NCBI GenBank assembly: GCA_963575745.1
Contig: CAUYUJ010008136.1
Coordinates: 443,793-507,792 of the forward strand
DNA from: Prorocentrum cordatum
Lineage: Eukaryota; Sar; Dinophyceae; Prorocentrales; Prorocentraceae
Reading direction: 5' to 3'
DNA length: 64,000 nucleotides
This document shows, in pieces, positions 33,540 to 43,810 of the stretch. Position 1 is the first letter of the stretch. Each line of letters opens with the position of its first letter. Under the pieces are notes generated by a model. It was not told where the DNA came from. It saw only the letters and a program-made list of their open reading frames with translations, and made no database searches. A program made the position numbers and the translations under genes.

Positions 33540-34370
33540 TTGTTGTTGACAACGATGATGACGATGATGATGCTGATGATGATCTGGATGCTGATGCTGA
33601 TGATGACGTGGATGCTGATGATGATGAGGATGATGAGTATTTTGATGATGACGATGCTGATTATGATGTGCTCAATGATGATACTGATGATGATGCTGTT
33701 GATGATGAGGATGAGGATGATAGTGATGACGATGATAACGACGAGGACGATGACGCTGATGATGATGATGATGATGATGATGATGACGACGTGGGTAATG
33801 ACGACGATGGCGATTCTGATGATGATGCTGATGTTGATGAAGGTGATGAAGATGAATATGCTGATGGTGATGATGATGACGATGACAGTGTTGATGCTGT
33901 CGATGACGATGTCGATAATGATGATGACGACACTGACGATGCGGATGCAGATGCTGCTCATGATGACGATGATGTTCGTGATGACGATGACGGCGAACAT
34001 GCTGATGATGATGCTGATGATGATACTGACGACGGTGATGATGCTGTTCCTGATGATGATGATGCTGTTGATGATGATGATGCTGATGATGATGATGATG
34101 ATGACGCTGGTACTGATGTGATGATGATGCTGATAATGGTGATGATGGTGATGATGATGCTGCCGATGATAATACTGATCGTGATGATGATGGTAACGAC
34201 GACGACGAGGCTGATGACGATGATGCTGACGACGACGATGATGATGATGACGATGATCCTGCTTCTGATGATGCTGCTGATGCTGATGCTGATGCTGATG
34301 CTGCTATTGATGACGACGATGATGAGGATGCTGGTGCTGATGCTGATGCTGATGCTGATGATGCTGCTGC

Positions 34371-34405
<35 letters not shown>

Positions 34406-35285
34406 CTGTATATTATTTTTGTGCTGACGATGACCGCGACGATGATGACGACTATGATGACAACGATGATACTGATGCTGTTGATGATGCTGATGCTGCT
34501 GATGATGGTGCGGATGATGACGATGAAGATGATGCTGATGCTGATCATGATAGTGATGATGATGATGTTGTTGATGCTCATGCTGATGCTGACCATGCTG
34601 CTGATGATGATGCTGATGATTATGAATCATGAGGGTGTTGATGGTGATGACGACGATGCTGCTGGTGCCATGGTACTGCTGACGACGGCGGTGTTTCTTG
34701 CGATGATGATGCTGATGCTGCTGATGCTGATGATGATGATGCTGATGATGATGCCCATGATGCTGATACTTTTGACGATGCTGTTGACGATGTTCATTGC
34801 GATGGTGATGGGGATGATGTTGACAACGTTGACGACGCTTCTGATGATGCTTGCATTGATTCTGTTGGCGATGACGATGACGTTGCTGCTGCTGATGGCT
34901 CTGATTATGTCAGTGATGATGACGATTCCGACGTCGACGACCACGTTTGTGATGGTGGTGACTGTGGTTCTGAGGATCAGGAGCGGGGGGCATCATGTTG
35001 GTTGTGATAGCGACGGTGAGGATGACTGTGCCACGATGGTGATCACACGATACATATTATGATGGCGGCGTCGGTGGTGACGATTGTGAGGTTGGTCGTC
35101 ATGAGGGAGGTGACGTTGATGATCGTGGTGCTGATCTCTGTGATATTGATGATGTCAAGGATGGCGAGTCTGACCATGGCGTCGGCGAGTCTAACTATGA
35201 TGGTGATGATGCTGCTGATGATGAGGAGGAGGAGGAGGATAATGATGATGAGGATGGTGAGGAGTAGTGTGATGATGAGGAGGAG
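32996..35285. repeat. 2.3-kb (GAT/GAC)n tract with GCT units
   Basis: GAY triplets with GCT, GTT and GGT substitutions, unbroken by non-triplet sequence apart from short mixed segments near 34960-35060. In the GAT frame this is poly-Asp for over 300 codons; other frames give Met/Thr or His/Ile. No independent evidence for translation. Confidence 0.93.
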
Positions 35286-35459
35286 TACGAGGATTACTAT
35301 GAGGATGGATATGCATGCCATTCGAAGGCTCCTTCTTCTCCACCCACGGGCCAGGACGACGAGGACATGTCCTCTCGCCTGCGCTTCATCGCACCGCTGC
35401 TTCCGCTCGCTGTCTTCCCGCTGGTGCAGGCCGTGCCGGGGGAGGAGGAATCGCTCCCC

Positions 35460-35541
35460 CGCCTCTTCCTCCTCCTGCTCATCATTCTCCTTCTCCTTCT
35501 CCTTCTCCTTCTCCTCCTCCTCCTCCTCCTCCTCCTCCTCC
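35460..35541. repeat. (CTT)n then (TCC)n tract
   Basis: Pyrimidine triplets that abut the spliced-leader relic on its 5' side. Confidence 0.9.
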
Positions 35542-35560
35542 GTCGCCATTTTGGCTCGAG
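35539..35560 (+). other. Relict dinoflagellate spliced-leader sequence
   Basis: Reads TCCGTCGCCATTTTGGCTCG plus AG. The conserved dinoflagellate trans-spliced leader (as known from the family, starting DCCGTAGCC and ending GGCTCAAG) matches at 20 of 22 positions; differences are A to C at position 6 and A to G at position 20. No GT donor follows directly, so it is not an SL-RNA gene. A leader inside genomic DNA is expected when a mature, trans-spliced mRNA is reverse-transcribed and reinserted. It lies 200 bp upstream of the LINE A coding remnants. Confidence 0.75.
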
Positions 35561-36069
35561 CTGCATTGCTCTCCAGAGTGCAAAGTGGATACCGCTGATC
35601 CGCGGCAGCCAAGGCGTTCGTCTGGCTTTCTTTCTTCTTCCGCATTGCTGGTCTGCCTCAGTCGTTGCGTTGCCTCCAGTTCCCGCTGGTGAGCAGATCC
35701 CTTTCGGTATATGCGAGGGCTCCTGCCGCTGCAGCAGCTGCTGCTGCTGCTAGCTATCACAATGGTCAGTGCCCCCTTCCCCGTGAAGGAAGTCAGGCTC
35801 TTCGTCTCGAAGCGGCACCCACTGGCGTGATCTGGAGTCGTGGGACATCGGGGGCTGGACGGTTGTCGGAGCGAATGGCCTGGGGCCCGCCTGTGCTCGT
35901 TGTTGCTGCAAGAGGAACCCGAAGGAAAGTATTTTCTTTAAGGCGTGCGGGCATAAGTTATCAGATGTCGTGCTAACCCCTGTCAAGGAACCTGGCGGTG
36001 TGTGGTCGGGTTCGGGTCTGCCTGAGTCGGGCAAGGTCTACAGGAACACGGGCGGGAAGGCTGGTGGTC

Positions 36070-37002
36070 ATGGCAAAGGGTAAACGGAATAACGGCACGT
36101 GCGGCAAAGGCGACGGCGACGGCTCCCACTCGCTTCCCCTCGCTCCAGGGGCTCAGTTCTTGGTGGCGCAAGGGGAGGCAAGCTCTGGTGGGATGGATGC
36201 CGAGGAGTTCGAACAACTCTGGATAAGCCAGGGGGCAAGGGCGGGGCGGCCACGCACCGTCGACAGTTTCAAGATGCAGATGAAGACCGCTGAAGCGGCG
36301 TACGTGGCTCTATTTTCCCAGCGTGCCACGACAGCCCACATGCAGGTGCAGGAACTCTCAGAAACTGGAGCGCGCGGTGAGTCATTTCGAGCGCTTGTTG
36401 GAGGGCCTGGGGCGGCAGCGTCAATGGGTGGTTCAAGTGGCTAAGGGCTTGGGCGATCGAGACAAGGAGCACCGCGGGTTAGTCATGGAGCGCAATGCGG
36501 CAGTTGTGGACCTGGACCTGGTCCCTCATTGTGGTTGCGCTCGGTGTCGCCAGCATCTGGGGCGGCTCTAGCCCGCTGTCCTTTGCGGGCTTGGGCTTCG
36601 AGGGCGGCGAGTATGAGATGTTTGAGAATGAGAAGGAGCTCGAGGCGCGGACCGCGAGTCTGCAATTAAAGCTCGCGGTTGCTATCGAGACCATGTTCGG
36701 GCCTGTAGCGGACAGGGCCCAGGCTCTCAAGCTGGGGCAGGAAACCAGGGGGGCGAGGCTTGCAGGCAGAAGGCGACGGCGCGATGGCGAGGCAGTGCCA
36801 GCAGCGGCCGCTGGAGATGGAGAAAAGGGCGCGGAGGTCTCCGCTCCTTCGCAGGCCAAGGGAAGTCAGGGGGCGCAGGCCTCATCGTCAGTGGCCGACG
36901 GCGAACGGCGCGCGTCCAACATTCTTCATGCGCAACCCCGCAGGCGACCGCCGAGGGCGGTCCATGGAGGCGGAGTCGCCCCAGGTTCGTCTGGCGCCTG
37001 AT
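36070..37002 (+). pseudogene. LINE A ORF1 remnant
   Basis: Starts near the ATG at 36070 (MAKGKRNNGTCGKGDGDGSH). The frame is good to about 36380 (DAEEFEQLWISQGARAGRPR, FKMQMKTAEAAYVALFSQRA), then shifts: RAVSHFERLLEGLGRQRQWV near 36390-36440, and later YEMFENEKELEARTASLQLK with LAVAIETMFGPVADRAQALK to about 36735. A basic, Ala/Ser-rich tail ends at TGA near 37002. Long charged helices suggest coiled-coil oligomerisation as in many ORF1 nucleic-acid-binding proteins. At least two frameshifts. Confidence 0.5.
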
Positions 37003-38115
37003 GGCGACGTGGCTGGGTAGTCAGGGCTATCCGCCAGGTTCTGCGACTCCTGCGTGGTGGGCCTGGACCGGCCTGGCGCGCGCTTCAGCGTGGCGGCTCG
37101 GCGCCGACTTGCACCTCGGCAAGCTCCGTCGGCCTGGCAACCGCGCTGCGGCGTCTCCGATGTCGGGGCTGCTGAGAAGCAGGGGGGCCCTCGCGGTGGG
37201 CCCTTGCGCGAGGCGCCCCCTTCCCAGGTTTAGGGGGGGCCGCTGGCGGGCGTTCGTTCGTCTTTTCGTTCGTCTTCGGCCAGCGGCTTGGCTGAGGCTG
37301 CGAGGGGGGCCCCGCGGCAGGGCAGGGCAGGAGGAGAAGCTGGCGTCGCCGCAGGCTGCTGCTCATCGCGCTGGGTTTCGTCTTCCTGGACTCGGCGCAG
37401 TGCCTCCTGGAGGGCCCGCTGGCGCCCCGCTGGCGGCGCGGGCGGAGGTGGGGGCGGCCGAGCTCGGCGAGGGCGGGGGCCGCGCGCCGCTCCTGGATCG
37501 CCGGGGGCCAATCTCGCCCACCGCGGGCGCGGGGCGCCCGCCGCCGCCCGACGCTCGCGAAGATGATCCTGGGACAGAATTTCGCGACCGTGCTGTCGCT
37601 GGAGCGACGCGCTGGATTCCCGGCCTTCTCTGCGCGGGGTCGGGCGCCAGCTCGCGGGGCGCCCGGTGCGCCCCGTGCGTCGCGGAGTGTCTCGGGCCGC
37701 CGCGGCGCGCTCGCTGGGCGCGCGTCGCCTCCGAGGGTCGGTCGCTCGAGGGGCTCGCAGCAGACGTTTGTAGCGATGCTTGGAGTAGAGCCAGGGGGCC
37801 TCGTCGCAACGCCCTGTCCGTCCTCGACTGGCTCGGCGCCGGTGATGTCGGCCCGTGGCGCAGCATGATTGGCCGGCGCTGGGCCGAGAGCTCAGGCAGA
37901 TCCAGGGGGATGTGAGGGGGCGCGCGGGCGATGGCCCCCCCCCCCCGACCTTCCCCCCTACTGCGGCGACCGGGGCGGCCAGGCTACTTCTAGTATAATG
38001 TCGTCCTGGGTGCCCTTGCGCGCCCGCGGCTGCGACGCCGCCTCTTTTCCGTCCATCGAGTCGTCGGACATTGGGGGCGTATGTCGCGAGGCTGTGCGCG
38101 CGGTGGTGCAATGCT

Positions 38116-38155
<40 letters not shown>

Positions 38156-38229
38156 TTTTTGTTTTGTTTTCTTTTCTCTCTTTCTCTCCTTCTCCTGGTA
38201 TTTCCAGCTGGGGGCCGCGCGGGCGCGTC
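37003..38229 (+). other. GC-rich region where the LINE A endonuclease is expected
   Basis: All frames are open for long distances because of high GC, and none shows endonuclease signatures I can read. A pure (GT)n lies at 38118-38154, followed by a T-rich segment to about 38200. Treated as decayed element sequence. Confidence 0.35.
38118..38154. repeat. (GT)n microsatellite within LINE A
   Basis: About 18 uninterrupted GT units. Confidence 0.97.
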
Positions 38230-39684
38230 GCAGGGCCTTTGCGAGCTGGGCCGATGAGTGCGAAGCCCCTCTTCTCCTTCGCCAAGCCTGCGGAGGTCAA
38301 TCGCCCCAGGGTGCGCAGGTTCGGGGCGACCGCCGCTGCGGCGCAGCGCATCGCCGACGATCAGATGGAGGGAGGGGCGAAAGTTTGGCTAGCCAAGGTT
38401 GTCTCGGAGATGGCCAGCGCTGATCCGTTTGATGGGGCAGGGTGTGGTTCTGTGCCTTTTGACCTTCGTCACCTCTCGGACCTCGGCGACGCCGCCGATG
38501 CGCGCGCTGCCCTCGCTGACCCCCCTAGCCCTGCCCTTCCTATCCCGCGCGTTGCTGATGTTCGAGGTGCCGCCGAGCGTTTCAGGTGGCGTGCTGGGCA
38601 GGGTGCCGGCACGCTGGCGCTTCGGGCCGTGTCTTTGCCCAGCGTCACCACCATCTCCCTGCTGATAATATATATATATATATATATATATGTGTATATA
38701 TATATATACACATATATGTAGATCTATCCTGTGGCTGGCTGAGCAGCGGGGGCGTTGGCCTACTCGGCTCGCGGCGGTGCGCGCGGTCTTCTTGGCCGAG
38801 CCGAAAGGCGGATGGGGGCCGATCGCGGTGCTGCAAGCAGTCTCCCGTCTGTGGTCCCACTTTCCAGGGCAGCAGCTTCGCGAGTGGCTCTCGGCCCATG
38901 ATCGGCCCTAGTTTGCTTTGGTGGCTGGCAAGACTGCGGTGGATGTCGCTGCGCGGGTCCTGCTTCGCGCGGAGGCCGCCCTCGCGTCTTCCGCGGGCGT
39001 GATCGCGGCCCTCGTCGATGTTGAGAAGTGCTTCGGCCGCATCTGCTGGAGGAGGCTTGTGGCTGCTTCCGTCGCGCGCCCAGGCGGCTTGCGTGGTTGC
39101 AGGTTACCTCCTACGCTGTCGTGGTCGGCCAAAGTGTCCTTCCAGGATGCAACTTTGCCGCGGCGGTGGTCCAGCTGTTGATGATTTCGGCCATGGATGA
39201 CTTCTTGTAGCAGGCTGGGCCGCGGGAGCTGGATATCGCCACCGACTTCGGCTTCTCCCTTGTCGTCTTTGCGAGCGACCTGGCCTTCCAGATCGTTGCT
39301 GGCCTGAGGTGCTTGCGGCTGCTCTCGAACGTCACCGTCAGGCTCTTGTGCGACGCTCTCCTAGACTTGGGTCTTCCCGTGGCGAGGTCCAATGCCGTGC
39401 TTGCTGGCTCTGATGATGACATAGCAAGGTGTGTGGCTAGCAGGCTACAGCGCTACGGCTGTCGGTCTCTTCCCTTGCTTGAGATCTTGGGCCTGGAGGT
39501 GCGGGCGGGCAAATTGGCTGCGCCCGGGGTGGTGCGTGGGCGCATGCGTAATATCACCTGGCGTGCCGGGCGCTTCAATCGCCTTAATGCCCTGGGCTCC
39601 AAGTTCAAGAAGATCGCGCGCGCTGCCGTTGGCCCCGCCATCACCTATGGCCTGGGTGTCTTGTGGGGCCGCCGCATATCGTGA
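38230..39684 (+). pseudogene. LINE A reverse transcriptase
   Basis: N-terminal part in one frame from about 38250 (MSAKPLFSFAKPAEVNRPRV, FDLRHLSDLGDAADARAALA). A TA microsatellite follows. Then come RAVFLAEPKGGWGPIAVLQA and REWLSAHDRP to an in-frame TAG near 38910, and AGVIAALVDVEKCFGRICWR, where DVEKCF (39017-39034) is the motif A-type D..K.F. Another stop precedes DIATDFGFSLVVFASDLAFQ; FASD (39268-39279) replaces the catalytic F/YADD. The tail is ILGLEVRAGKLAAPGVVRGR with KFKKIARAAVGPAITYGLGV to TGA at 39684. Two stops, at least one frame change and the altered catalytic motif make it inactive. Confidence 0.7.
38669..38722. repeat. (TA)n microsatellite inside LINE A RT
   Basis: TA dinucleotides with one TGTG interruption, placed between two RT segments and keeping one frame open as Tyr-Ile. 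Confidence 0.95.
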
Positions 39685-40129
39685 CCCTGGTGGCGGTATT
39701 GGTGGAGCATGGCTGGGATGCTATGCCCAAGGGCAGCTTGCGCTGGATCGCCGCTCAGCGCCCGCAGTGCGTGGCCAGGTCGCATGGCGGTCGCAGTATC
39801 TCAAGGTGGCCTAGACATCGATTGTCAGCAACTGGATGCTCGTCGCTGGGTCAGCGGGGGCATTCGCGAGGTCCGCCCAACTTCTTGGGTGGACATGCTC
39901 ATTGGCCTTTGCGGTGCGCGCGCGGTCGGGTGACATCTCTGACTCGCGTGAAGTGGCGCCGTCTATCGTCAGACGGGCGGCGCTGCAGGACCACGAGGCC
40001 GCGGGGTGGGAGCAGTGGGCCCTGCGGGGCGGCGTCATGCCTGAAGTGCCAGGGCCCCGACGCAGGTGTCCAGCTGGAGTATGGCTGGGACCTATTCGAG
40101 GGCTGCGGGGCGCGGGCGCCACGGCCTAG

Positions 40130-41482
40130 ATGTGGGCGCCCGACCCGTGGGCGCGCGTGGCGTTGAGGACGGCGACCTTGGGTGGTCGCCTCTTTCAGCA
40201 GCGCCTGCGCCAGTTTGCCCGTGCCAGTCGCCCCGGCTGTCTGCGCTGCTGGGGGGGGTCGGGCGCCCCTCGTCATCGCTGCTGGACGTGCCCGACCACG
40301 GGCGAGCATCGAAAGCGCGCCGTGGACGAGGCCACGCTGGGCGCTGCGCTCAACGCGGCCCCTGGCGACCCTTGCGCCCAGGGTTTGTTCCCCAACTCTT
40401 TCCTCCCTGCTCTCGCCCCGCATGAGGACTCTGGCGCTCGGCATCGCGGTCGAGGCGCGAGAGTGAAGCATCTCATCGTGGCTGGCCATATCTTTACGGA
40501 TTGGTCGTGCAATCAGCTCTTGCGCTGGGAGGTGGCCGCGCGAGCTGACTGGGGCTTCATGGTCGTGGGTGATTGCCTGTGCGGCGGTGCAGTCTTTGGC
40601 GCTCTGCCTGGCCCTCGGCAGTCATCGGCCAGCACGGGGTTGCATGCAGTGATCCAGGTGCTCGCCGTCGGCGTGGCGCCGCTGCGCGTCCACGCGGGCT
40701 GCGCGCCGCTGCTTGAGGGTCTCCAGCGGGGCAGGCGATGGGGCTCTAGCTCGAGGCGTGAGAGCGCGGGCCTCCGGCGGCGGCCGTGGCGCCTCGTCGA
40801 CGACCGCGGCGGCCTACAAGCCTCGGGAGATGGTGTGGAGCTTCCGCTTCTGTTGGCATACGTCAAGGGCCGCCAGAAGGTCGACGCATGGGGGCGGGGG
40901 TGCAATCGCCCGTCGGAGCAGGCTGCCAAGAGAGGTCGTCTGCTTCATGACCTACCTCGGCGGGCGGTGCTGCAGCGCGCGGCGTCGTTGGCCCGGGCGA
41001 GGCAGGTGGCCGCCTGGATCGCCGATGCGTCGAGGGGGTGGAGGCGCCGATGGGGTGGAGGCGCCGATGGGGGCCGCCCGCGGACATGCGGAGGCGCTGG
41101 GCCGAGGAGCAAGTGCGGCCGCCTGACGGCGTCGGCCCTGGTGGGCCGCCGCCGCTGCCGCCCCGGCCGCTGCAGCATCCGCGCCGTGTGCGACTGCGCG
41201 GTCAAAAGTGGTATTGTGACAGTGACAGGTGCCCCGCCTTCGCTCGTGCGCCTCGAAGTGCTGGGGCCCCCAGGCTCAAGGCTCAGCGCGCGAAGTGTTG
41301 CCGAGGCGGCGGCCCTTTGGGGCCTCGAAAGCGATTCGCTTGAGACGTCCTCCTCCTTTGCCGGCCCGGGGGTCTCGACCGCCTCCCCTGCTTCCCCCGT
41401 GGGCCCTGCGGATGGCTCCGCGTCGTCCGTGGGCCCCTCTGATGGCTGGGGGCTCGCGCAGGGGGGCGCCCCGGGGTGCTAG
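40130..41482 (+). CDS. LINE A RNase H region
   Basis: Open frame of 450 codons from ATG at 40130. The first 70 residues include CLRCWGGSGAPRHRCWTC, a possible zinc-binding Cys pair set. The RNase H signature follows: HLIVAGHIFTDWSCN (first catalytic Asp, codon 40499-40501), an Ala/Gly-rich segment where the catalytic Glu is not evident, LLLAYVKGRQKVD near 40845, and GRGCNRPSEQAAKRG near 40896-40938, equivalent to the N..AD..AK.G end motif with Asp changed. RNase H would remove RNA from the RNA-DNA hybrid after reverse transcription. The final 150 residues are low-complexity Pro/Ser/Gly. The frame is intact but the catalytic set is incomplete, so activity is doubtful. Confidence 0.55.
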   Translation: MWAPDPWARVALRTATLGGRLFQQRLRQFARASRPGCLRCWGGSGAPRHRCWTCPTTGEHRKRAVDEATLGAALNAAPGDPCAQGLFPNSFLPALAPHEDSGARHRGRGARVKHLIVAGHIFTDWSCNQLLRWEVAARADWGFMVVGDCLCGGAVFGALPGPRQSSASTGLHAVIQVLAVGVAPLRVHAGCAPLLEGLQRGRRWGSSSRRESAGLRRRPWRLVDDRGGLQASGDGVELPLLLAYVKGRQKVDAWGRGCNRPSEQAAKRGRLLHDLPRRAVLQRAASLARARQVAAWIADASRGWRRRWGGGADGGRPRTCGGAGPRSKCGRLTASALVGRRRCRPGRCSIRAVCDCAVKSGIVTVTGAPPSLVRLEVLGPPGSRLSARSVAEAAALWGLESDSLETSSSFAGPGVSTASPASPVGPADGSASSVGPSDGWGLAQGGAPGC

Positions 41483-41489
41483 GGGGGCC

Positions 41490-41747
41490 GCCCTGCCTGA
41501 CCGCCCCCCGCCCGCTCGGGGCCATGTTGGGCCCGAAAGTGCCCGGGGGCATCGCGTCTTGCTGGCTGGCGCCCCTGCATTCTGCCGCCATTGTGGCGCG
41601 CGGGCCCGGCCAGCGGCCCATCGCCCCCGCCTGCAGGGTGTGTGCCAGGGTCATGCAGGTGCATATTTGAAGTCCCTCGAGCTAGGTGAGGGCCCTGTCT
41701 CGGGGGAGTGGAAGGGCCGTCCCCGTCCTCTCCTTGTTTTTCGATGA
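41490..41747 (+). CDS. LINE A C-terminal Cys-rich tail
   Basis: The frame ending at 41747 reads RARGHRVLLAGAPAFCRHCG, ARARPAAHRPRLQGVCQG and LKSLELGEGPVSGEWKGRPR. CRHCG plus a downstream Cys resembles the small Cys motif that follows RNase H in LINE B too (48464-48780). Probably once continuous with the 40130-41482 frame, since separated by a frameshift. Confidence 0.4.
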   Translation, partial: ALPDRPPPARGHVGPESARGHRVLLAGAPAFCRHCGARARPAAHRPRLQGVCQGHAGAYLKSLELGEGPVSGEWKGRPRPLLVFR

Positions 41748-41880
41748 TGCCTGCTCTCGGCTTCGTCTTAGGTAATTCGCTTGTGTGTGTTTACCTTTCA
41801 TCGTCGAGTCGTGCGGGCTCGTTCGTTCCAATCGTCTGCATTTCCCGTCTCCTGTCTCGGCGCGCTCGGATTCGATTTGG

Positions 41881-43110
41881 CGGTGCCTCCTCCTCCTCCG
41901 TGTCCATGTTGGCTCACGCGATTGAGTCGAAGCGCGGGATCGGCGGCGCCGCTCCTTGCTGGAACAGGGATCCGCCCCGTATCGGGCATCGTTCTTCCCG
42001 CGCGAAGATGGCGAGGGAAGGCGATTTCACAGTGTGCGAGTGCGGCAACTGGGCGTTCAATTTCCGCGCTGCAAGGAACCGCGGCCAGTGTGCGAGCGAT
42101 GTGTGGGCGCGGTCTCGATTTATTTTGCAGGGCGGCGAAACTTCCGTGGCGGGCAAATCGGCGACGGGCGCAGCTTTGCCAGTATTATATGGAGGACAGG
42201 GGCACGTGGGTCTCCACGTCTCCCGCGAACGATCCTGCGGCGCTCTTGGAGCAATTGGCGATGCTCCCGCAGTTTGCCAAGGACGTCGCCGTGCTTCTGC
42301 GGGCTCAGGAGAAGTATGACGAGATCCAGGTGGTGTGGCGTGCTCACCAGGAGTGCTGCGCGGCGGCGGCCATGGAGCTCACGTGGAAGGCGGAGGCGTG
42401 GAGCGCGCGACCTGGGTGGAGATCGAGGCGGAGACCAAGCTGGGGGCTGCTGGAGGCGACGAGACGCGCGTCGCTTGAGCGCGCCCGCGCCAAGGCGGCC
42501 CGCGCTGAGGCCGTCGCGCGTGCGGCGGTGGGGGCCAGCGTCCAGCGCGCGCCCCAGGGTTGCGCCGCGGACGGCAAGCGAGTCGCCCTCGGTGGGCGAC
42601 GACCTCTCCAGGGGCGCTGGCTCATTCAACGGGGAGGAGCCGCGCGCCCAGCGCAAGTCGGAGGTCGCCATCGAGGAGAAGTGCGAGCAGGTCTCGGCGA
42701 CGCAGGCGGTGGTTCACGAACAGTTCGCGAAGGCCAAGGACGTCCACTCGGGCGCATGCGCGAGGCGGCGCGCGGACGAACGGCGACAGGCATCTACGGG
42801 CACAGGCGGCGCCGCGGAGTATGATGAGGATGCGGCTCCGCGCGCCCCGGCCCAGGCGGTCAGCCCGACGGGCGACGACGGCCCCGAGGTGTTTGCAGGG
42901 GCTGGGGAGGTCCGCGAGGCTGCGTTCAGAGCCGAGCGGAAGAAGAAGAATATTGCAGAGCGTGCCGAGGCGGCTGGCAAATGGGCCTCACATTCTTCTT
43001 TGGCCCCTGCTGCTCCCGCGCGTTGTGGGCGACGTTCCATTGCGCGCGCGAGGGGGCCGCCGCGGCGAGCAGCGAGGCATCTACGAGCGTTAAAAATTTC
43101 TATTCAGTAG
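41881..43110 (+). pseudogene. LINE B ORF1 remnant with Cys motif
   Basis: From the ATG near 42008 the frame gives MAREGDFTVCECGNWAFNFR. A shift follows to PVCERCVG, together making a CXC...CXXC putative zinc ribbon. Another frame gives AALLEQLAMLPQFAKDVAVL and LRAQEKYDEIQVVWRAHQEC (about 42240-42360). The C-terminal frame has KSEVAIEEKCEQVSATQAVV and FRAERKKKNIAERAEAAGKW and stops at 43110. The Cys motif plus helical charged region is what I would expect of a nucleic-acid-binding ORF1 protein. Three frames are used. Confidence 0.5.
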
Positions 43111-43114
43111 TATT

Positions 43115-43483
43115 TCCGAATGGGGACCAGTGGCGCGGTCCTTCATGAGGGGGCCGGCTAAGCAGCATTCTGTCATTGGTTTCGCAGAGATACACTTACT
43201 CGGACAACGCTTACATGAGACGAAATCAGGTTTAGGTCGGGATGGATGGGGACTCATTGCTACGGGGGCGAGTGTATTATTATCTAAGGGCTGCTGCCTC
43301 TGCCGCCGACCCCGCGCGTTGTTGGCATCGCAAACCGTTGGTGTGAGGCATTCCTCCTCGCGTCGCGTACCCCCACCAGCCCATCCAGAACCGATTGCCA
43401 GGCGAATCGGTTATTCATGGGCGCTTGGGATCTCGCGGTCGCACAGCCGTTTTGGACGCGTCAAAACTGGGTGGGCAATTTAG
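43115..43483 (+). pseudogene. LINE B endonuclease-like fragment
   Basis: The frame reads SVIGFAEIHLLGQRLHETKS and GLGRDGWGLIATGASVLLS. AEIHL fits the metal-binding E-x-H-L step of apurinic-type LINE endonucleases, followed by the usual L..GW. The match ends after about 50 residues and the frame stops at 43483. The assignment rests on this short pattern and its position between ORF1 and RT. Confidence 0.45.
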
Positions 43484-43810
43484 CTTCGCGCAGTCGAGTT
43501 TTAAGACAAAAGTTAGTGCATGATGCGCCATGGTGACCCCTATGGTCAGCGTCTGTGGCGCAGGTTGCTCCAGCTACGATCCGACGCCAGTGTTGCGCAG
43601 ATTAGAGTCGCTTTTCGATCCACATCTTTGATCCTAGCTTGTGCACAGATTTCTTTCTTTATCTGGCGTGCGTTTCGACTTGTTCAAGTGCTAGTGCTCG
43701 CGCTGCTTCTGCTGGTTGTGCTGATTCTGTTGCTTCTATTGCGCTAGCTGTTGCGGCTGCTGGTGCTGCTGCCTGTGGTGCTCCTGCTGGTGATGGTGAT
43801 ATTTTGATCC

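Larger units (their letters stand above)
35539..41752 (+). mobile_element. LINE A: decayed non-LTR retroposon (ORF1, RT, RNase H)
   Basis: In order: spliced-leader relic (35539-35560), small open frames and ORF1 remnants (35762-37002), an unclear endonuclease-position region (37003-38229), reverse transcriptase (38230-39684), RNase H (40130-41482) and a Cys-rich tail (41490-41747). Domain order and lack of LTRs fit a LINE with RNase H. Multiple stops and frameshifts, plus GT and TA microsatellites within it, show it is dead. The 3' limit is set by the end of the Cys-rich tail frame; no poly-A was found. Confidence 0.65.

Noticed and set aside
32903-35062. 719-codon Asp/Met-rich ORF
   Set aside because: Runs entirely through the GAT/GAC tract; absence of stops is expected from the triplet.
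35539-35560. Considered as an SL-RNA gene
   Set aside because: No GT donor directly after the leader and two differences in a normally invariant sequence; a relic is more likely.
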